Under the pieces are notes generated by a model, which worked only from the letters and a program-made list of their open reading frames with translations, was not told the DNA's origin and did no database searches. The position numbers and the translations under genes are program-made. Shown one piece after another: positions 1 to 10,083 of a stretch of 64,000 nt of DNA (position 1 is the first letter of the stretch; every line of letters starts with the position of its first letter). Source of the stretch: Charina bottae (lineage: Eukaryota; Chordata; Lepidosauria; Squamata; Charinaidae); assembly GCA_023362775.1 (NCBI GenBank), contig JALMGJ010000020.1, positions 4,650,001 through 4,714,000 of the forward strand, given 5' to 3'.

Positions 1-192
1 TGCAAATGCAAGTAGATTAATAGGTACCACTTCGGTGGGTAGGTAACAGCGTTCCGCGTGTGTCATGCTGGCCACATGACCATGGAAGCGTCTTCGGACA
101 ATGCTGGCTCTTCGGCTAAGAAACGGAGATGAGCACTGGCCCCTAGAATCAGACACGACTGCACAAATGTGCGGGGGGAACCTTTACCTTTT
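1..192 (+). mobile_element. Sauria-type tRNA SINE, 5' part outside window
   Basis: This is the 3' two thirds of the SINE family seen in full at 46711 and 58718. The tRNA-like head is missing because the window starts inside the element. It ends in GAATCAGACACGACTGC, then CAAATGTGCGGGGGGAACC and CTTTACCTTT. The AGTCGGACACGACTG-type tail resembles the BovB LINE 3' end, which is the known basis for BovB mobilisation of Sauria SINEs. Confidence 0.85.
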
Positions 193-295
193 TTTTAACA
201 ATCAAGGAATGTCCATGCATTTGTGTATAACAACCTTAACTCATTTTAAACTATATAGTGTGACTACAATGAGAAAGAAGAGAGACATATTAAGT

Positions 296-296
<1 letters not shown>

Positions 297-343
<47 letters not shown>

Positions 344-925
344 TTTATACACCACCCATCTCACTATAAAAGTGACTGTGGGCAGCTTACAAATAAAAAA
401 GTCATAAAAAACCATTATAAAAATACAAAAAATACAAAAAATAGAAGAAGATAAAAGAGGAAAACTAAAAGGCGGAGAGAGTGTCTTTAAGCTACCAATC
501 ACCCTCAGGGCTGCCTATCACTCTTGGCAGAGCCAAGTCTTGACGCACTTCTTGAAGGCCAGAAGAGTGGGTGCCAGTCTCACCTCAGGGGGCAAGATGT
601 TCCACAGGGCGGGGGCAACGGCAGAAAAGGCTCTCCTCCTCGACCCTGCCAGTCGGAATTCTTTAGCGGACGGGGTCCGTAACATGCCCTTCCTGCTGGA
701 CCAGGTGGGAGGGTTCAATGTGATGGGGATGAGATGGTTCCTCAGGCAACCTGGGTCCATGCCATGAAGGGCTTTAAAGGTCATAACCAACACCTTGAAT
801 TGGTCCCGGAAGCACACCAGCACCCATTGCAGCTTGCGCAGCAGAGGTGTTACATGCGCAGACCCAGATGTGCCCATAACTGCCTGTGCTGCTGCATTCT
901 CCACCAGCTGCAGTTGGATCAATCA
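297..925 (-). mobile_element. L2/CR1-clade LINE 3' end (5' truncated)
   Basis: Read on the minus strand this holds the C-terminus of a reverse-transcriptase ORF, a short 3' UTR and a TAAA-type tandem tail, which appears on the plus strand as the TTTA array at 297-342. The UTR block CACCCATCTCACTATAAAAG corresponds to the conserved 3' block of the fuller copy at 25547-26690. The 5' end is truncated, as is usual for LINE insertions. Confidence 0.85.
518..922 (-). pseudogene. L2/CR1-type ORF2 C-terminal remnant, 134 codons
   Basis: The minus-strand frame encodes the region after the reverse-transcriptase domain of an L2/CR1-clade LINE. Recognisable blocks are LQLVENAAAQAV, FKVLVMTFKALHG and ALWNILPPEVRLAP. 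They align by eye with LQLVQNAAARAV, FKVLVITFKALHG and ALWNILPPEVRLAP in the copy at 25593-26492. The start ATG is simply the first methionine after the 5' truncation, not a real start. No catalytic YADD box is present, so it cannot act alone. Confidence 0.85.
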
Positions 926-959
926 GAGCCACAACTTTATTAACTTACAACAAATTGAT

Positions 960-2130
960 CTGCAATGTAAATATTTGTGTGGGCATCGTTGTGTTAGCCA
1001 ATTATTATTATCAGCCTAAATCAACCAACTATAGAATGAATGCCTCTTCATTGAGGGTTATGGCCCATAATTTACCACACTGATCCAGTACCAGTTGGTA
1101 GAGTTGAGAGAGAATCTGGAGCTGAGATAGCGTGATTCGCCCACAGTTTTGCTATTTAGGTTTCTAGGATTTTTTTTTTTTGAACGACAAGGTAAAAATT
1201 TAATAAATAAAAAAATATCAGAGTTGAAAATATTTCCAATGGAAGAAATGCTTCCACAAATGTTATTTGTGCCAAGCACCAAGGACTCCACAGTTCAACC
1301 CTGAGCTACAAATATTCTCTTTGAATGTTATTTTTGCCAGTCTCTCTAAAATACGTAGATGCAGAGAATACTGGGTGTGTTCAGGGATACATTTTCAGCT
1401 CATGTGGAAAATAGTAATTCCTGTGGGGTTTGGCTACTCTAAGCTGGAGAATGCTTTGAATATGTTTCAGAATCTTCTCTACTGCACAGGAATGGCATGC
1501 CATCATTCAGTTGTAGCAACTCATGCTTGTCAGTATAGCTAATGCTGATATAGATTTATATAGGAGGCACATGCTGAAGTTTCTGCACTAAAGATAGAAA
1601 TGGTTCTCTAAGGTAGAAAAAAATTGAAAATGACTATACTAATAGAATATCCTACTGCCGATAGTTACACAAGTCTCACTTAAATCACATGATGGTGTCC
1701 AGATAAACATCCACTACAGAAACCACTGGGACATGGATTTTTTCTGCATCTTTTCGTTTAAACTCAAAGTTTTGAAATTTACTACCTTTCAATAAAGGAT
1801 TGCCTTTGTTTAGCCAGCATTACATTTAATGCCTTTTGACCTGCCATCTATCATTAAATTCTAGACAGGAAAAAGTATTGCTTGCACATAATTTGAAAAT
1901 TCAACAAAAAATCCTAGCTACCTCTCTGGGCCACATTCTAAAGGACTTCTGAATATACTGTTGACTTTGATGGCAACTCACTTGCCTGAAGAATAAAGTG
2001 GTCAGATCCATGGGAGGCAAGGTGTCCTTTATGCTGTCATTGTTGTCACATTCCATAATATTTGGGGAAAGTCTTACAGTATTCAATGCTTTTAATAAAT
2101 GTAATTCTGTGAATAATGTAAAGGTTTGCA
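960..2130. other. No gene seen; PLE tail inside
   Basis: AT-rich sequence with only short chance ORFs. The one recognisable item is a Penelope-like 3' tail at 1275-1320, listed separately. The rest shows no coding or repeat signature that I can name. Confidence 0.5.
1275..1320 (+). mobile_element. Penelope-like element 3' tail fragment
   Basis: The stretch from GCACCAAGGACTCCACAG through CAACCCTGAGCTAC matches the segment beside the hairpin at 2881-2918 almost base for base. Its first part recurs at 10288-10307, downstream of a GIY-YIG coding remnant, which ties this tail to PLEs. Only the terminal part is present here. Confidence 0.65.
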
Positions 2131-2160
2131 ACTATATATTGCAGCTATACACACACACAC

Positions 2161-2378
2161 AGAGTTTGGTGTAGTGGTTAAAGCATCAGGCTAGAAACTG
2201 GGAGACCGTGAGTTCTAGTCCTGCCTTGGGCATGGAAGCCAGCTGGGTGACCTTGGGCCGGTCTCTCTCTCTCAGCCCTAGGAAGGAGGCAATAGCAAAC
2301 CAACTCTGAAACCTTGCCAAGAAAACTGCAGGGACTTGTCCAGGCAATTGCCAGGAGTCAAAAACTGACTCAAAGGTG
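2161..2378 (+). mobile_element. tRNA-derived SINE, tail type A
   Basis: The head contains the A-box-like TTGGTGTAGTGGTTAAAGC and the B-box-like GAGTTCTAGTCC of a tRNA-derived SINE. The body runs through GACCTTGGGCC and CAGCCCTAGGAAGGAGGCAA. The tail, CTTGCCAAGAAAACTGCAGG then TTGTCCAGGCA, ends at GGAGTCAAAAACTGACTCAAAGG and leads into a CA microsatellite. Sibling copies are at 13513, 35479, 38536 (minus) and 41537 (minus). Confidence 0.85.
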
Positions 2379-2379
2379 C

Positions 2380-2388
2380 ACGCACACA

Positions 2389-2429
<41 letters not shown>

Positions 2430-2462
2430 TGTACACAAACACACACACAAACACACATTACA
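2380..2462. repeat. (CA)n microsatellite
   Basis: An interrupted CA-dinucleotide array directly follows the SINE tail. It probably grew from the SINE 3' end. The apparent ORFs over it, runs of His-Thr or Cys-Val, are artefacts of the repeat. Confidence 0.9.
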
Positions 2463-2586
2463 TATACATATATATTCACCTTTACCCAGTTTGGGTTGGT
2501 AAACCAGCTGTGGCCCTTTCTGAAGCAGGAGGCCCTGCCATGGGTTACTGTCCTTAAGGTGCAGGAGGATGCTGCTTTATGCTGCT

Positions 2587-2623
2587 TTTAGTTACGTTTG
2601 TCGCTTTAGTTACGTTTGTCGCT
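2587..2623. repeat. Two-copy 18-bp tandem repeat
   Basis: The unit TTTAGTTACGTTTGTCGC is present twice in direct succession. No function is evident. Confidence 0.8.
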
Positions 2624-2765
2624 TTAACTGGCTGTTTTCATGGCATTTTAATGATAGTTTTGATACTTCAAGTGAGCTGCCTGGAGTTTGTGGAAATGGG
2701 CAAGCATGAGATATAAGTTATATAAATAAATAAACTTAAGTTTAGTATTTAAAAGTAAACTTCCG

Positions 2766-2896
2766 GTGGAGTCCTTGGTACTCTCTGAGCTTGGTTGTTT
2801 GCTTGCAGACGTTTCATTACCCGACTATGTTACCTAGTCGTGTAATGAAACATCTGCAAGCAAACAACCAAACTCAGAGAGCACCAAGGACTCCAC
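2766..2896. repeat. Near-perfect 62-bp inverted repeat of PLE 3' sequence
   Basis: Arms 2766-2827 and 2835-2896 are reverse complements with four mismatches in 62 positions, around a 7-base loop. The right arm reads TGAAACATCTGCAAGCAAAC and on to CACCAAGGACTCCAC, the same order as the PLE 3' region at 10255-10305. The structure is therefore a fold-back of a PLE end. In each arm the upstream CTGAAGA box of the hammerhead-like motif has been lost at the hinge. Confidence 0.9.
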
Positions 2897-2918
2897 AGTT
2901 CAACCCTGAGCTACATAT
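2881..2918 (+). mobile_element. PLE 3' tail beyond the hairpin
   Basis: After the right arm the sequence continues into CAGTTCAACCCTGAGCTACA, matching 1290-1315. Together with the hairpin this marks a severely 5'-truncated Penelope-like insertion. Confidence 0.6.
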
Positions 2919-3065
2919 ATTGTCTTCTATTAGTAAATTTTCTTTCCAGTTGATCTTGAGATCTCCTGGACATGTTCAAGCAGTTTTCTCAGTAGCAATA
3001 TAGAAGTGACCTGCTATTGCTGCCTTCTGGGATGTTTTTTGACTACCTACAAGCCTAAGATTTAC

Positions 3066-3132
3066 TGGTGGCCTCCCATCCAAATCCTATGCAAGGCTGA
3101 CCCTGCTTGCTTCTGAGCCCAGAGAAGGTTAG
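3066..3132 (-). mobile_element. 5S rRNA-like fragment, probably from a 5S-derived SINE
   Basis: The plus strand reads GGCCTCCCATCCAAATCC, then GGCTGACCCTGCTTGCTTC. These are close to the complement of the 3' half of vertebrate 5S rRNA (the part with TTGGATGGGAGACC and GAAGCTAAGCAGGGTC). Similarity fades after about 65 bases. It could be a 5S pseudogene or the head of a 5S-derived SINE; I see no second half that would settle this. Confidence 0.6.
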
Positions 3133-3419
3133 CTAATGTTGCCACATGCTGAGAAAGATGGGCTAATTCTGTATTACTATAGAATGGGAAGGGCATGTGA
3201 CCCCTCCAATTCTCAGCTCCAAAATTAGCAAGCTTGGTGATATTGCCCTCCTGCATATGACTGATAGCCTGTGACTTCATAAAGCCCACGGCTTGCCAGA
3301 AAATTGCTGTTAGTATATATCAGACATCCTGTTAGTTGGGAATTGGGGGAGGTTTCGTTCTTTTTAATCTTTCCTTATTTAAAACAGAGATATATTTCCA
3401 AAAAAGGTAATATCTACAG

Positions 3420-3681
3420 CAGAGCTTTCCAAACTGAGTGTCGCGACACAAAAGTGTGTCGCCACACACAGTCTGGTGTGTCGCCACACAACCCGGAAGC
3501 GCTGATCATCATCAGCGCTTCCAGGTTTTCCCGCGGCAACACACCAACTGCAGCGTGCAAAACCCGAAAGCAGCAGCAGCGCTTCCAGGTTTTTGCGCGC
3601 TGCCGCACTTCCGGGTTTTCCCGCGGCGACACACCAACGCCGGTTGGTGTGTTGCCGCGGGAAAAACTTTGGAAAGCCCTG
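3420..3681. mobile_element. GC-rich hAT-type MITE with 8-bp target duplication
   Basis: The element is flanked by identical ATCTACAG at 3412-3419 and 3682-3689. Termini are inverted: CAGAGCTTTCCAAACT at the left, and CAGGGCTTTCCAAAG when the right end is complemented. An 8-bp duplication with CAG-type ends is the hAT signature. The 262-bp interior has no transposase and consists of nested palindromes, for example GGAAGCGCTGATCATCATCA with its returning arm, and ACACCAACGCCGGTTGGTGT. It is far richer in CpG than the flanks. A sibling lies at 19108-19415. Confidence 0.88.
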
Positions 3682-3689
3682 ATCTACAG

Positions 3690-4100
3690 GTAGACAGATA
3701 ATTACTAAGGTTATACAATTAATGCACAATATAACATTAATAAGAGATACCAAGTAGATTACTGTTGTTTTCATGATAGTTTTTAAAAGAAAAGATATGA
3801 ATTGTAAGCATAATAGCAAAATCTCTACTATATTATTATTTATAATTGTTAAAAATAGAAGAAAAAGAAAAAAAGAGAAAAGACCACCCCTAAAAACAAT
3901 ATAGATAAATATTTAATTTTTGACTTTCCCTTTCTTTGTTCTCCAACTGATTTACAGTATCTATTGGTACTGTGTAAACTTTAGAAACCATACTCTAAAC
4001 ATTTGTATTTACCTTGTTGTAATGCGTAATATATATGGAAGCCATTCTTGCTTGAATATAATTAAACTAGATTTAATATAATTAAACTATAATTAAATTA
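3690..4100. other. No gene or recognised repeat
   Basis: AT-rich sequence with A-rich runs near 3840-3890. I see nothing that supports a feature. Confidence 0.5.
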
Positions 4101-4207
4101 GACCCTAGGGGCTGGTGCTCATCTCCGTTTGTTAGCCGAAGAGCCAGCGTTGTCCGAAGACGCTTCCACGGTCATGTGGCCGGCATGATGTGCGTGGAAC
4201 GCTGTTA
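4101..4207 (-). mobile_element. Sauria-type SINE fragment (3' part)
   Basis: On the minus strand this is the segment from AACAGCGTTCC to the BovB-like end (plus strand GACCCTAGGGGCTGGTGCTC). The tRNA head is absent and the broken edge runs into TTATAT and TA repeats. Confidence 0.8.
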
Positions 4208-4247
4208 TATGTTATATATGTGTTATATATATGTTATAATATATTTG

Positions 4248-4291
<44 letters not shown>

Positions 4292-4345
4292 CATCATTGG
4301 CGATCACTCGTATATATGTTATATATATGTTATATATATGCTGTT
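4208..4345. repeat. (TA)n-rich low-complexity tract
   Basis: Variants of GTTATATAT, then an uninterrupted TA run at about 4247-4290, then more TTATATATG units. The ORFs here are repeat artefacts. Confidence 0.85.
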
Positions 4346-4640
4346 AGTTTCGCATTATTGCATATTCTCCAAGTTTAAGTTCCCAATCAGACATGTCTTT
4401 TTTCCAGCGTTGCGCAAACTTTGTCCTCACAGCTGTAAGCTTGTATCTTAATAAACTACAATATTTTTTATTGATATGTTTTGGAATTATACTTAATAAA
4501 AATTGTGCTTTCATTTCAAATTTGACCCTTAAGATTCTCTGAATAGTGATTTGTACCATATATGGTAGAATGTTCCTTCTGTCTTCTGGCATTTCCAGAA
4601 TTTATTAACTATATGATTTATCTATTTTGGCAATTATTGA
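4340..4640 (-). pseudogene. L1 ORF2 C-terminal fragment
   Basis: The minus frame reads MPEDRRNILPYMVQI, IPKHINKKYCSLLRY, LTAVRTKFAQRWKK and WELKLGEYAIM. The order fits the C-terminal part of an L1 ORF2 (a tRNA-synthetase-like block of the form AARxxxAQRWK followed by an EW helix). The frame is open for only about 80 codons, with stops upstream. It is a small decayed fragment and its ATG is not a real start. Confidence 0.6.
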
Positions 4641-4644
4641 TGGA

Positions 4645-5015
4645 TTTGTATACCATCTGTAAAACATTTTATATTAGTTCTCTCTCAAACCATAGATTGG
4701 GTTAAATTTAATTTACTTGTTCCACAGTTCTTGGGAATTGGAGGAGTGACCCCCAGCACATCTGGAAGATGCCAGGTTGCATAGGCATCCACAGGATCCT
4801 ATAAAAACTATTCAGCAAAATGATAAAAGCAGTATTGCTCCATAATCCCATTCATACATGTGTGTGACATCACAAAGCACATACCAAAAGGGCAGACCAA
4901 TGTATCACATTGGTGCAACTGTGCTTTTATCATTTGTCCCCCCTATTGAACCATTGGTTGTCATTTTACCTGGAAATTCTGGGAGCTGTCTATTCTCTAT
5001 TCCCACAATTACTTC
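4645..5015. other. No gene or recognised repeat
   Basis: Sequence of mixed composition with no convincing ORF, tandem array or terminal repeats. Confidence 0.4.
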
Positions 5016-5016
5016 A

Positions 5017-5315
5017 CAGTTGTTTATTTGTTCAGTCGCTTCCGACTCTTCGTGACTTCATGGACCAGCCCACGCCAGAGCTTCCTGTCGGCCGTCGCCA
5101 CCCCCAGCTCCCCCAAGATCGAGCCCGTCACCTCCAGAATATCATCCATCCATCTTGCCCTTGGTTGGCCCCTCTTCCTTTTGCCTTCCACTTTCCCTAG
5201 CATCAGCTTCTTCTCCAGGGTATCCTGTCTTCTCATTATGTGGCCAAAGTACTTCAGTTTTGCCTTTAATATCATTCCCTCAAGTGAGCAGTCTGGCTTG
5301 ATTTCCTGGAGTATT
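5017..5315 (-). pseudogene. BovB (RTE) LINE ORF C-terminus
   Basis: The minus frame contains KLKYFGHIMRRQDTLEKKLM, then GKVEGKRKRGQPRARWMDDI and KLWRGLVHEVTKSRKRLNK, ending in a stop at the left edge. The order (KYFGHxxRR, the basic GKxxGxRxRGxxRxRW block, the final HxxxKS) is that of the extreme C-terminus of BovB-type RTE reverse transcriptases. No RT core is present. BovB is the likely mobilising partner of the Sauria SINEs in this window. Similarity ends near 5315, where a 15-bp unit CCTGGAGTATTACTT is repeated. Confidence 0.85.
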
Positions 5316-5419
5316 ACTTCCTGGAGTATTACTTCACAGTACAGTACATCTTTCAAAGGATTTGCACAGTCCAACTGTTTATGGTCCACAGCCAGCAGTG
5401 GAACAGTCACAAGAATGTA

Positions 5420-6410
5420 ACTACACAGTTGCTATACCCCTCCAGGGTCTTTTGGGCAACAATATGAGAAACCAAAATACAAAGGTTTACTACAAGGTAG
5501 GTTTCAGAGTAAAAGCCTTGGTTGTTTTTAGCACTTAAGAGCTGTAGACTTCAGTGCTTAGACTCAGGCGTCTCCCTTACTGACCCAGGGGATTCTCTCA
5601 GACCCACTTGGTAGACCAGATCAGAAAATCAAGTCCATGTGAAGACTAGAACTACACTTTATCATCACAATTTACTTCAGTAATTTATAACACTTTTCAA
5701 AGAAATAACCATGATGCCCAGAGGAATCCACAAATCCAAGACTTCTGTCAAAACGATGAAGCATTGTGCCAGCACAGTTCAAGCTCTGCCCCTTTAGTAT
5801 GGGTGCCACGAGCTTCCTTTCACCCGTAGCTGCCTTACCATTCATTCGTTTTAATCTGACTCGATCATTTTGGTGGCTCAGTTGCTGGGTTAGAAAGTAA
5901 ATAGATAAATAATACATGGATCATTCCAATTTTGAGGAAAATTTCCAGCCAGAACTCTAGAATGTCTAGCAGCGCTCGTGAGCAAAACATAATGGGGAGA
6001 TATCTGAAGAACCCACTGTTCGGTACTATCATAATAAAATGAACATAATGTGTAATGTGATAATACATACAGCATTTATGATTTGTTGTTTCTATAGAGT
6101 ACCTTCAGTGTGCCTGTGCTTTTCAGGGTATAGAGGTTTAACGTACTGTTTAGATTTTATAGATTTGAACAGAACTTGACCAGGAGTATCAGGCAACACA
6201 CTGAAATAAAATGTTCTGCTCTACAGTATGTCCTCTAGCCTGACACATGGAACTGTATTTAACCAACACATTCCTTTTACATTTGTCACTCTGGCTCAGC
6301 CTACTCACATATACAGTAACGGGGGAAAAAAGCAAACCTAGAATAATCTTGGTTGGATCTATTTTTATGCTGCGGGTCTTCAAACAGTTTGTGCAATTCT
6401 AGTTTCAATT
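5420..6410. other. No gene or recognised repeat
   Basis: Moderately AT-rich sequence with ORFs under 85 codons on both strands that resemble nothing I know. An unrecognised old repeat is possible. Confidence 0.4.
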
Positions 6411-6411
6411 C

Positions 6412-6646
6412 CCCTTGCCTGGGATGGGAAGGGTAATAGTTCCTCCTGGGGGGTGGCTGGCACCATAGAGCCCTCTCTTTTAAATATGATCTTATTGCCT
6501 CTTGGATTTTATATTTAATTTATTTTTTATTTATATGGCTGTTTGTATTGTATTTGATGTGTTTTATTGTTTTAGTTGTTGATTTCATTGTAAACTGCCT
6601 AGAGTCCCCCTTTTCGGGGGAGATGGGCAGTGATAGAAATCGGAAA

Positions 6647-6677
<31 letters not shown>

Positions 6678-6686
6678 ACAAACACT
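6412..6686 (+). mobile_element. L2/CR1-clade LINE 3' end
   Basis: It starts in the C-terminal codons of the ORF (CTGGGATGGGAAGG then AGTTCCTCCTGGGG) and runs through the 3' UTR to GTAAACTGCCTAGAGTCCCC, GAGATGGGCAG and an AAATAAATAAAT array. The same blocks end the copies at 25547-26690 and 62905-63178. Confidence 0.85.
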
Positions 6687-6689
6687 TTA

Positions 6690-7540
6690 TTTACCTGCTA
6701 GCCATATTATTCAATGCAGATTATGGATTAAGAAAAAATGCAAAATCTTCCGATCTAGGCTTAGAAAATTTCGAACACTGTAATAACTGAAGATGCTTTT
6801 CAGGACGTGTGCTCATACTATCACCTACCTTCGCCTTCCCCATCTTTCCCAGGAGGATTAGTTCAAACCCCTCTCTGTCCCTTGCTGGAAGTGGCCTTTC
6901 AGATCGGTGGAGCACACCTGTCAGGGCTGGCCAGACTTGCGGCTATGCAAGTTCTAAAGCACACTTCTAGATTGACTGAAGCAACAGTGGATTTGGCAAG
7001 AGCTAATTTGCTCACATGGCCACATCATAGCATTTGGGCATAGGGGCAGATGCATTGTTGTGGGAGCAGGACAAAATCTTAGTATCAAAAATATCAGGGT
7101 TTCTTTTTCCCATTTCTGTAGCTAGGGACAAACTGGCTCCCCCCCTGCCCCAGCTTGTTAGATTGTAAACTTGTGTTGCCTGAAACTGAGATACTCTGAG
7201 TCATCTGTTTCTGGCAGCTTTAGAAGAGGAAGAGGACATTTGCCAAAATGCATAGATGCTTGAGGGAGAAGCCCAAGTTGATTTTTCCCTCTTCACCCAA
7301 AGTAAAGTGCTGGGTAGGGATAGGAAAAAGGAAGAATGATAAGAGTCATGCATATAGTTATATGGACTTAAATTAAGATTCCTGAATCATGTGTCTTAAA
7401 ATGTACACAGTGGAGTGAAGAGATACATGTGTTTACTACATTGAGTAATTGGGATAACCTACACAGAAATCATGTGTATTGGTTTAATCACACTTCTCCA
7501 GGGAGATCAGTTCTCTCCTATTGGCTAACTATATTACTGC
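6690..7540. other. No gene or recognised repeat
   Basis: Short ORFs only, without family signatures. I see no splice-flanked exon or terminal repeat. Confidence 0.4.
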
Positions 7541-7546
7541 AAGGTA

Positions 7547-7934
7547 CAGGTAATCCTCGCTTAACTACCACAATTGGGACCAGAATTTTGGTTGCAAAGC
7601 AAAGCGGTCATTAAACAAATCTGACCCGATTTTACAACCTTTTGCGGCAGCCGTTAAGCGAACCATGTGGTCATTAAGCGAATTGCACGGTTCCCCATTG
7701 ATTTTGCTTGCCCGAAGCTGGCCAGGAAGGTAAAAACTGGCAATCACGTGACCATGGGACACTGCAACAGTTGTAAATGCAAAAATGGTTGCCAAATGCC
7801 CAAATCATGATCATGTAACCGTGGGGACACTGCGACGGTCGTAAGTGTGAGGACCGGTCATAAGTCGGTTTTTTCAGCACTGCTGTAAATCTGAACCATC
7901 GCTAAACAAATGGTTGTTAAGTGAGGACTACCTG
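7547..7934 (+). mobile_element. Tigger/mariner-like MITE
   Basis: It starts CAGGTAATCCTCGCTTAAC and ends GTTAAGTGAGGACTACCTG, near-perfect inverted termini flanked by TA at both sides. A TA duplication with CAGGTAGTCCTCG ends points to the Tc1/mariner superfamily (Tigger-like). There is no transposase ORF. Internal landmarks shared with copies at 30486, 55511, 56228 and 57619 are CCCATTGATTTTGCTTG and GCGAACC/CGTGACC-type segments. Confidence 0.88.
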
Positions 7935-7939
7935 TACTT

Positions 7940-9480
7940 ATATAAAATCAGGTGATTGTATTTTTTTAAATATATTCATGGCTATATTTGTCTTCTAAGT
8001 AAATTCTAAGGACAGGATGATTTTTGCACATTCTTCATTCAATTCTTAGAAGCCTGACTTGGGGCTTTCATTTACCAATAGCTTTAAATGTTCCAATTAT
8101 AGCTTAGCATTTGCTGCAGTATCCATTGGGTCCCAATGACTAAACTCTGTCATTGGTTTTGCCTGAGAAAGACAAATGCCAGCTGTCATATTGCTTTAGC
8201 ATCGGGTTACATTTAAATGTAGCACTTAGTTTATTTTTAGTGGCTGGGTGTGTAGATTTCTCCTGGTGTATATTTTGTCTGCTTCCTAATGTGCTCTATT
8301 TTAAAACTTAAGCATAATTGCTGTCATGTCAAAATTTACTTATCTATCTAGTAAGAGTTCGGGGCATAAGAATGTAGTTGTACTATATATAATCTTCCAT
8401 TTTGTCTGGGTTATACTGCACATGATTCTTTGATTCAAGTATCTGGCTATATTTATTTATTATATCCTTACACAAATAAGAGAGTCAGACTAGTTTGCAA
8501 GCCTGTATGAAGTTTATCCTGAAAAGCCACTATGTAGTTTGTAGCCCTTAAGATAAACCTGGTGATTATAACAGACTGACAAGTTCTCTGGTAAACTGGT
8601 TGAATGTAAGAACTGCACAAAGTTATTATCCCTTGCAGCTTTACCTTTTCAAACAGAAATCACTCCTTCCTTCCTACTTTCCTTTTAAAGACAATTATCA
8701 AAAATCACTTGCAAGTTCTGACTAATATTGGGGAAAATTGTTTAGTTTGCATTTGAATGCAAGTTTATACTGTGAACTTAAAAAAATTCTCAAGCACAGT
8801 AAACTAAATTTGACAAATTCACAAAAATGAGAAACTGAAAAAAATTGAGAAAAACAATAGAACTGCAGTCATGAGAATCTGAAATAAACGACCATCGATA
8901 TATGCACCAATATCTAATTTTGACATCAAAAAGTAACAACTGTGCTTAATTTTGCATAGACAGAGTTACCATATGGATCTAAGGTAAGTTAATTAAAAAC
9001 ATATTGGCGAAATCATTATCCTGACCCAACTGATGGATTGCACCACTTAGTCTTTTTCATGACACAGAACCTGCTTGTGCTCCTGGTAGACATGAGTAGT
9101 ATGTATCCATCCATCCTTGTATAATTTGCAGTAATCCTCTTCACACTGTCCAGGACCTAATAAAGCTGGATCCCAGATTGTGTGCGTAGCTACGTTTGCA
9201 TTTTGGCAAATGTAAATGCAGCTTCCCTTCAGATTTCCAGCAGAATGCATGGAGGACAAGGAGAGAAAATGTTAAGGCCATAAACATGGACCTTCCCCTA
9301 CCCACTTGGAGCATTCCACATAACTCCTGAGCATGGCTAATGGCATGCAAAAGGTTTCAAATTTTAGCTCAGAATAGAATTCATAGCTGAAATGGGTTAT
9401 TTTGGCCTTACCAGAAGTGTCCCAGTGCTGTCCTGACCATACTGAAAGTGTTCCAAACTGGAAACAGCCTTCTGGTATTG
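7940..9480. other. No gene or recognised repeat
   Basis: About 1.5 kb of AT-rich sequence. The minus-strand ORFs at 9047-9350 are short and match nothing I know. Confidence 0.4.
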
Positions 9481-9499
9481 TTGTTGTTATTAGCAGAAT

Positions 9500-9600
9500 T
9501 TATATGGCCAACCAACCCGAACACAACACTTGGTGATTTACAATGCATCAAAGCAAAATTAACAACAGCAGGAACAGTAAATTTATTATTTATAATTTAT
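9500..9600 (-). mobile_element. LINE 3' end, probable L2/CR1 relative
   Basis: The plus strand reads GAATTTATATGGCCAACCAA then GGTGATTTACAATGCATC. This resembles the complement of the 3' block seen at 60455-60560 and 343-380 (atggccacccat, gactgtgggcagc). The PLE remnant begins right after it. Divergence is high. Confidence 0.45.
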
Positions 9601-9603
9601 TAA

Positions 9604-10083
9604 CACAAACCAACTAAAACCCTTCAGAACATCGTAAGTAAACCAAAAGACCCCGTAGCCCAAGAAGAAAAAACAGGAGTTATCTACAACATACAGTGTA
9701 AGGACTGTAACAGCCACTATGTAGGACAGACCAGCAGAAGACAAGCAGAACGCATCCATGAACACCAACTAGCAGTCAGAAGACATGATGAAAACTCCTT
9801 AATCTCACAACACACGGACAGACTTAACCATACTTTCAACTGGGAAACTGTGAGCATCTTAAACCAAGCTAAATCCAAAAATGCTAGAGAATTCCTGGAA
9901 GCTTGGCACTCAGACAAAGCAGCCATCAACAGACACATAGAGGTAAACAACATTTACATACCATTCATAAGAGACAATAGAAAAGCCAGAAGACCAGAAC
10001 ACCTCTTTGCCAGCAATCAACAACAAGATAGGCAAAGATTAACAGCAAGATTAGCAGCAGAGGAGCAACACAATAGACCCTAA
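9604..10083 (+). pseudogene. PLE GIY-YIG endonuclease remnant, 159 codons
   Basis: An open frame follows a TAA at 9601-9603. It reads GVIYNIQCKDCNSHYVGQTS then RRQAERIHEHQ, the pattern of a PLE GIY-YIG nuclease: the first Tyr in VIYNIQC, the conserved YVGQT, then an Arg-rich helix with the IHEH histidine. A CKDC cysteine pair sits between the strands. In the family this domain nicks target DNA to prime reverse transcription. Downstream are WHSDKAAINRHIEVNNIYIP and a basic C-terminus. The reverse-transcriptase part is missing, so the remnant is not functional alone, but the reading frame is intact to its stop. Confidence 0.82.

Noticed and set aside
101..343. 80-codon plus-strand ORF ending in a Leu-Phe-Ile-Tyr repeat
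   Set aside because: It spans the Sauria SINE and the TTTA array; the repeat generates the peptide.
2160..2462. Possible CRISPR-like or regularly spaced array
   Set aside because: The repetition is a plain CA microsatellite following a SINE; no spaced direct repeats occur anywhere in this eukaryotic window.
3304..3819. Overlapping 129- and 146-codon ORFs on both strands
   Set aside because: They lie over the palindromic hAT MITE. Its symmetry and GC content keep both strands open, with no domain in either.
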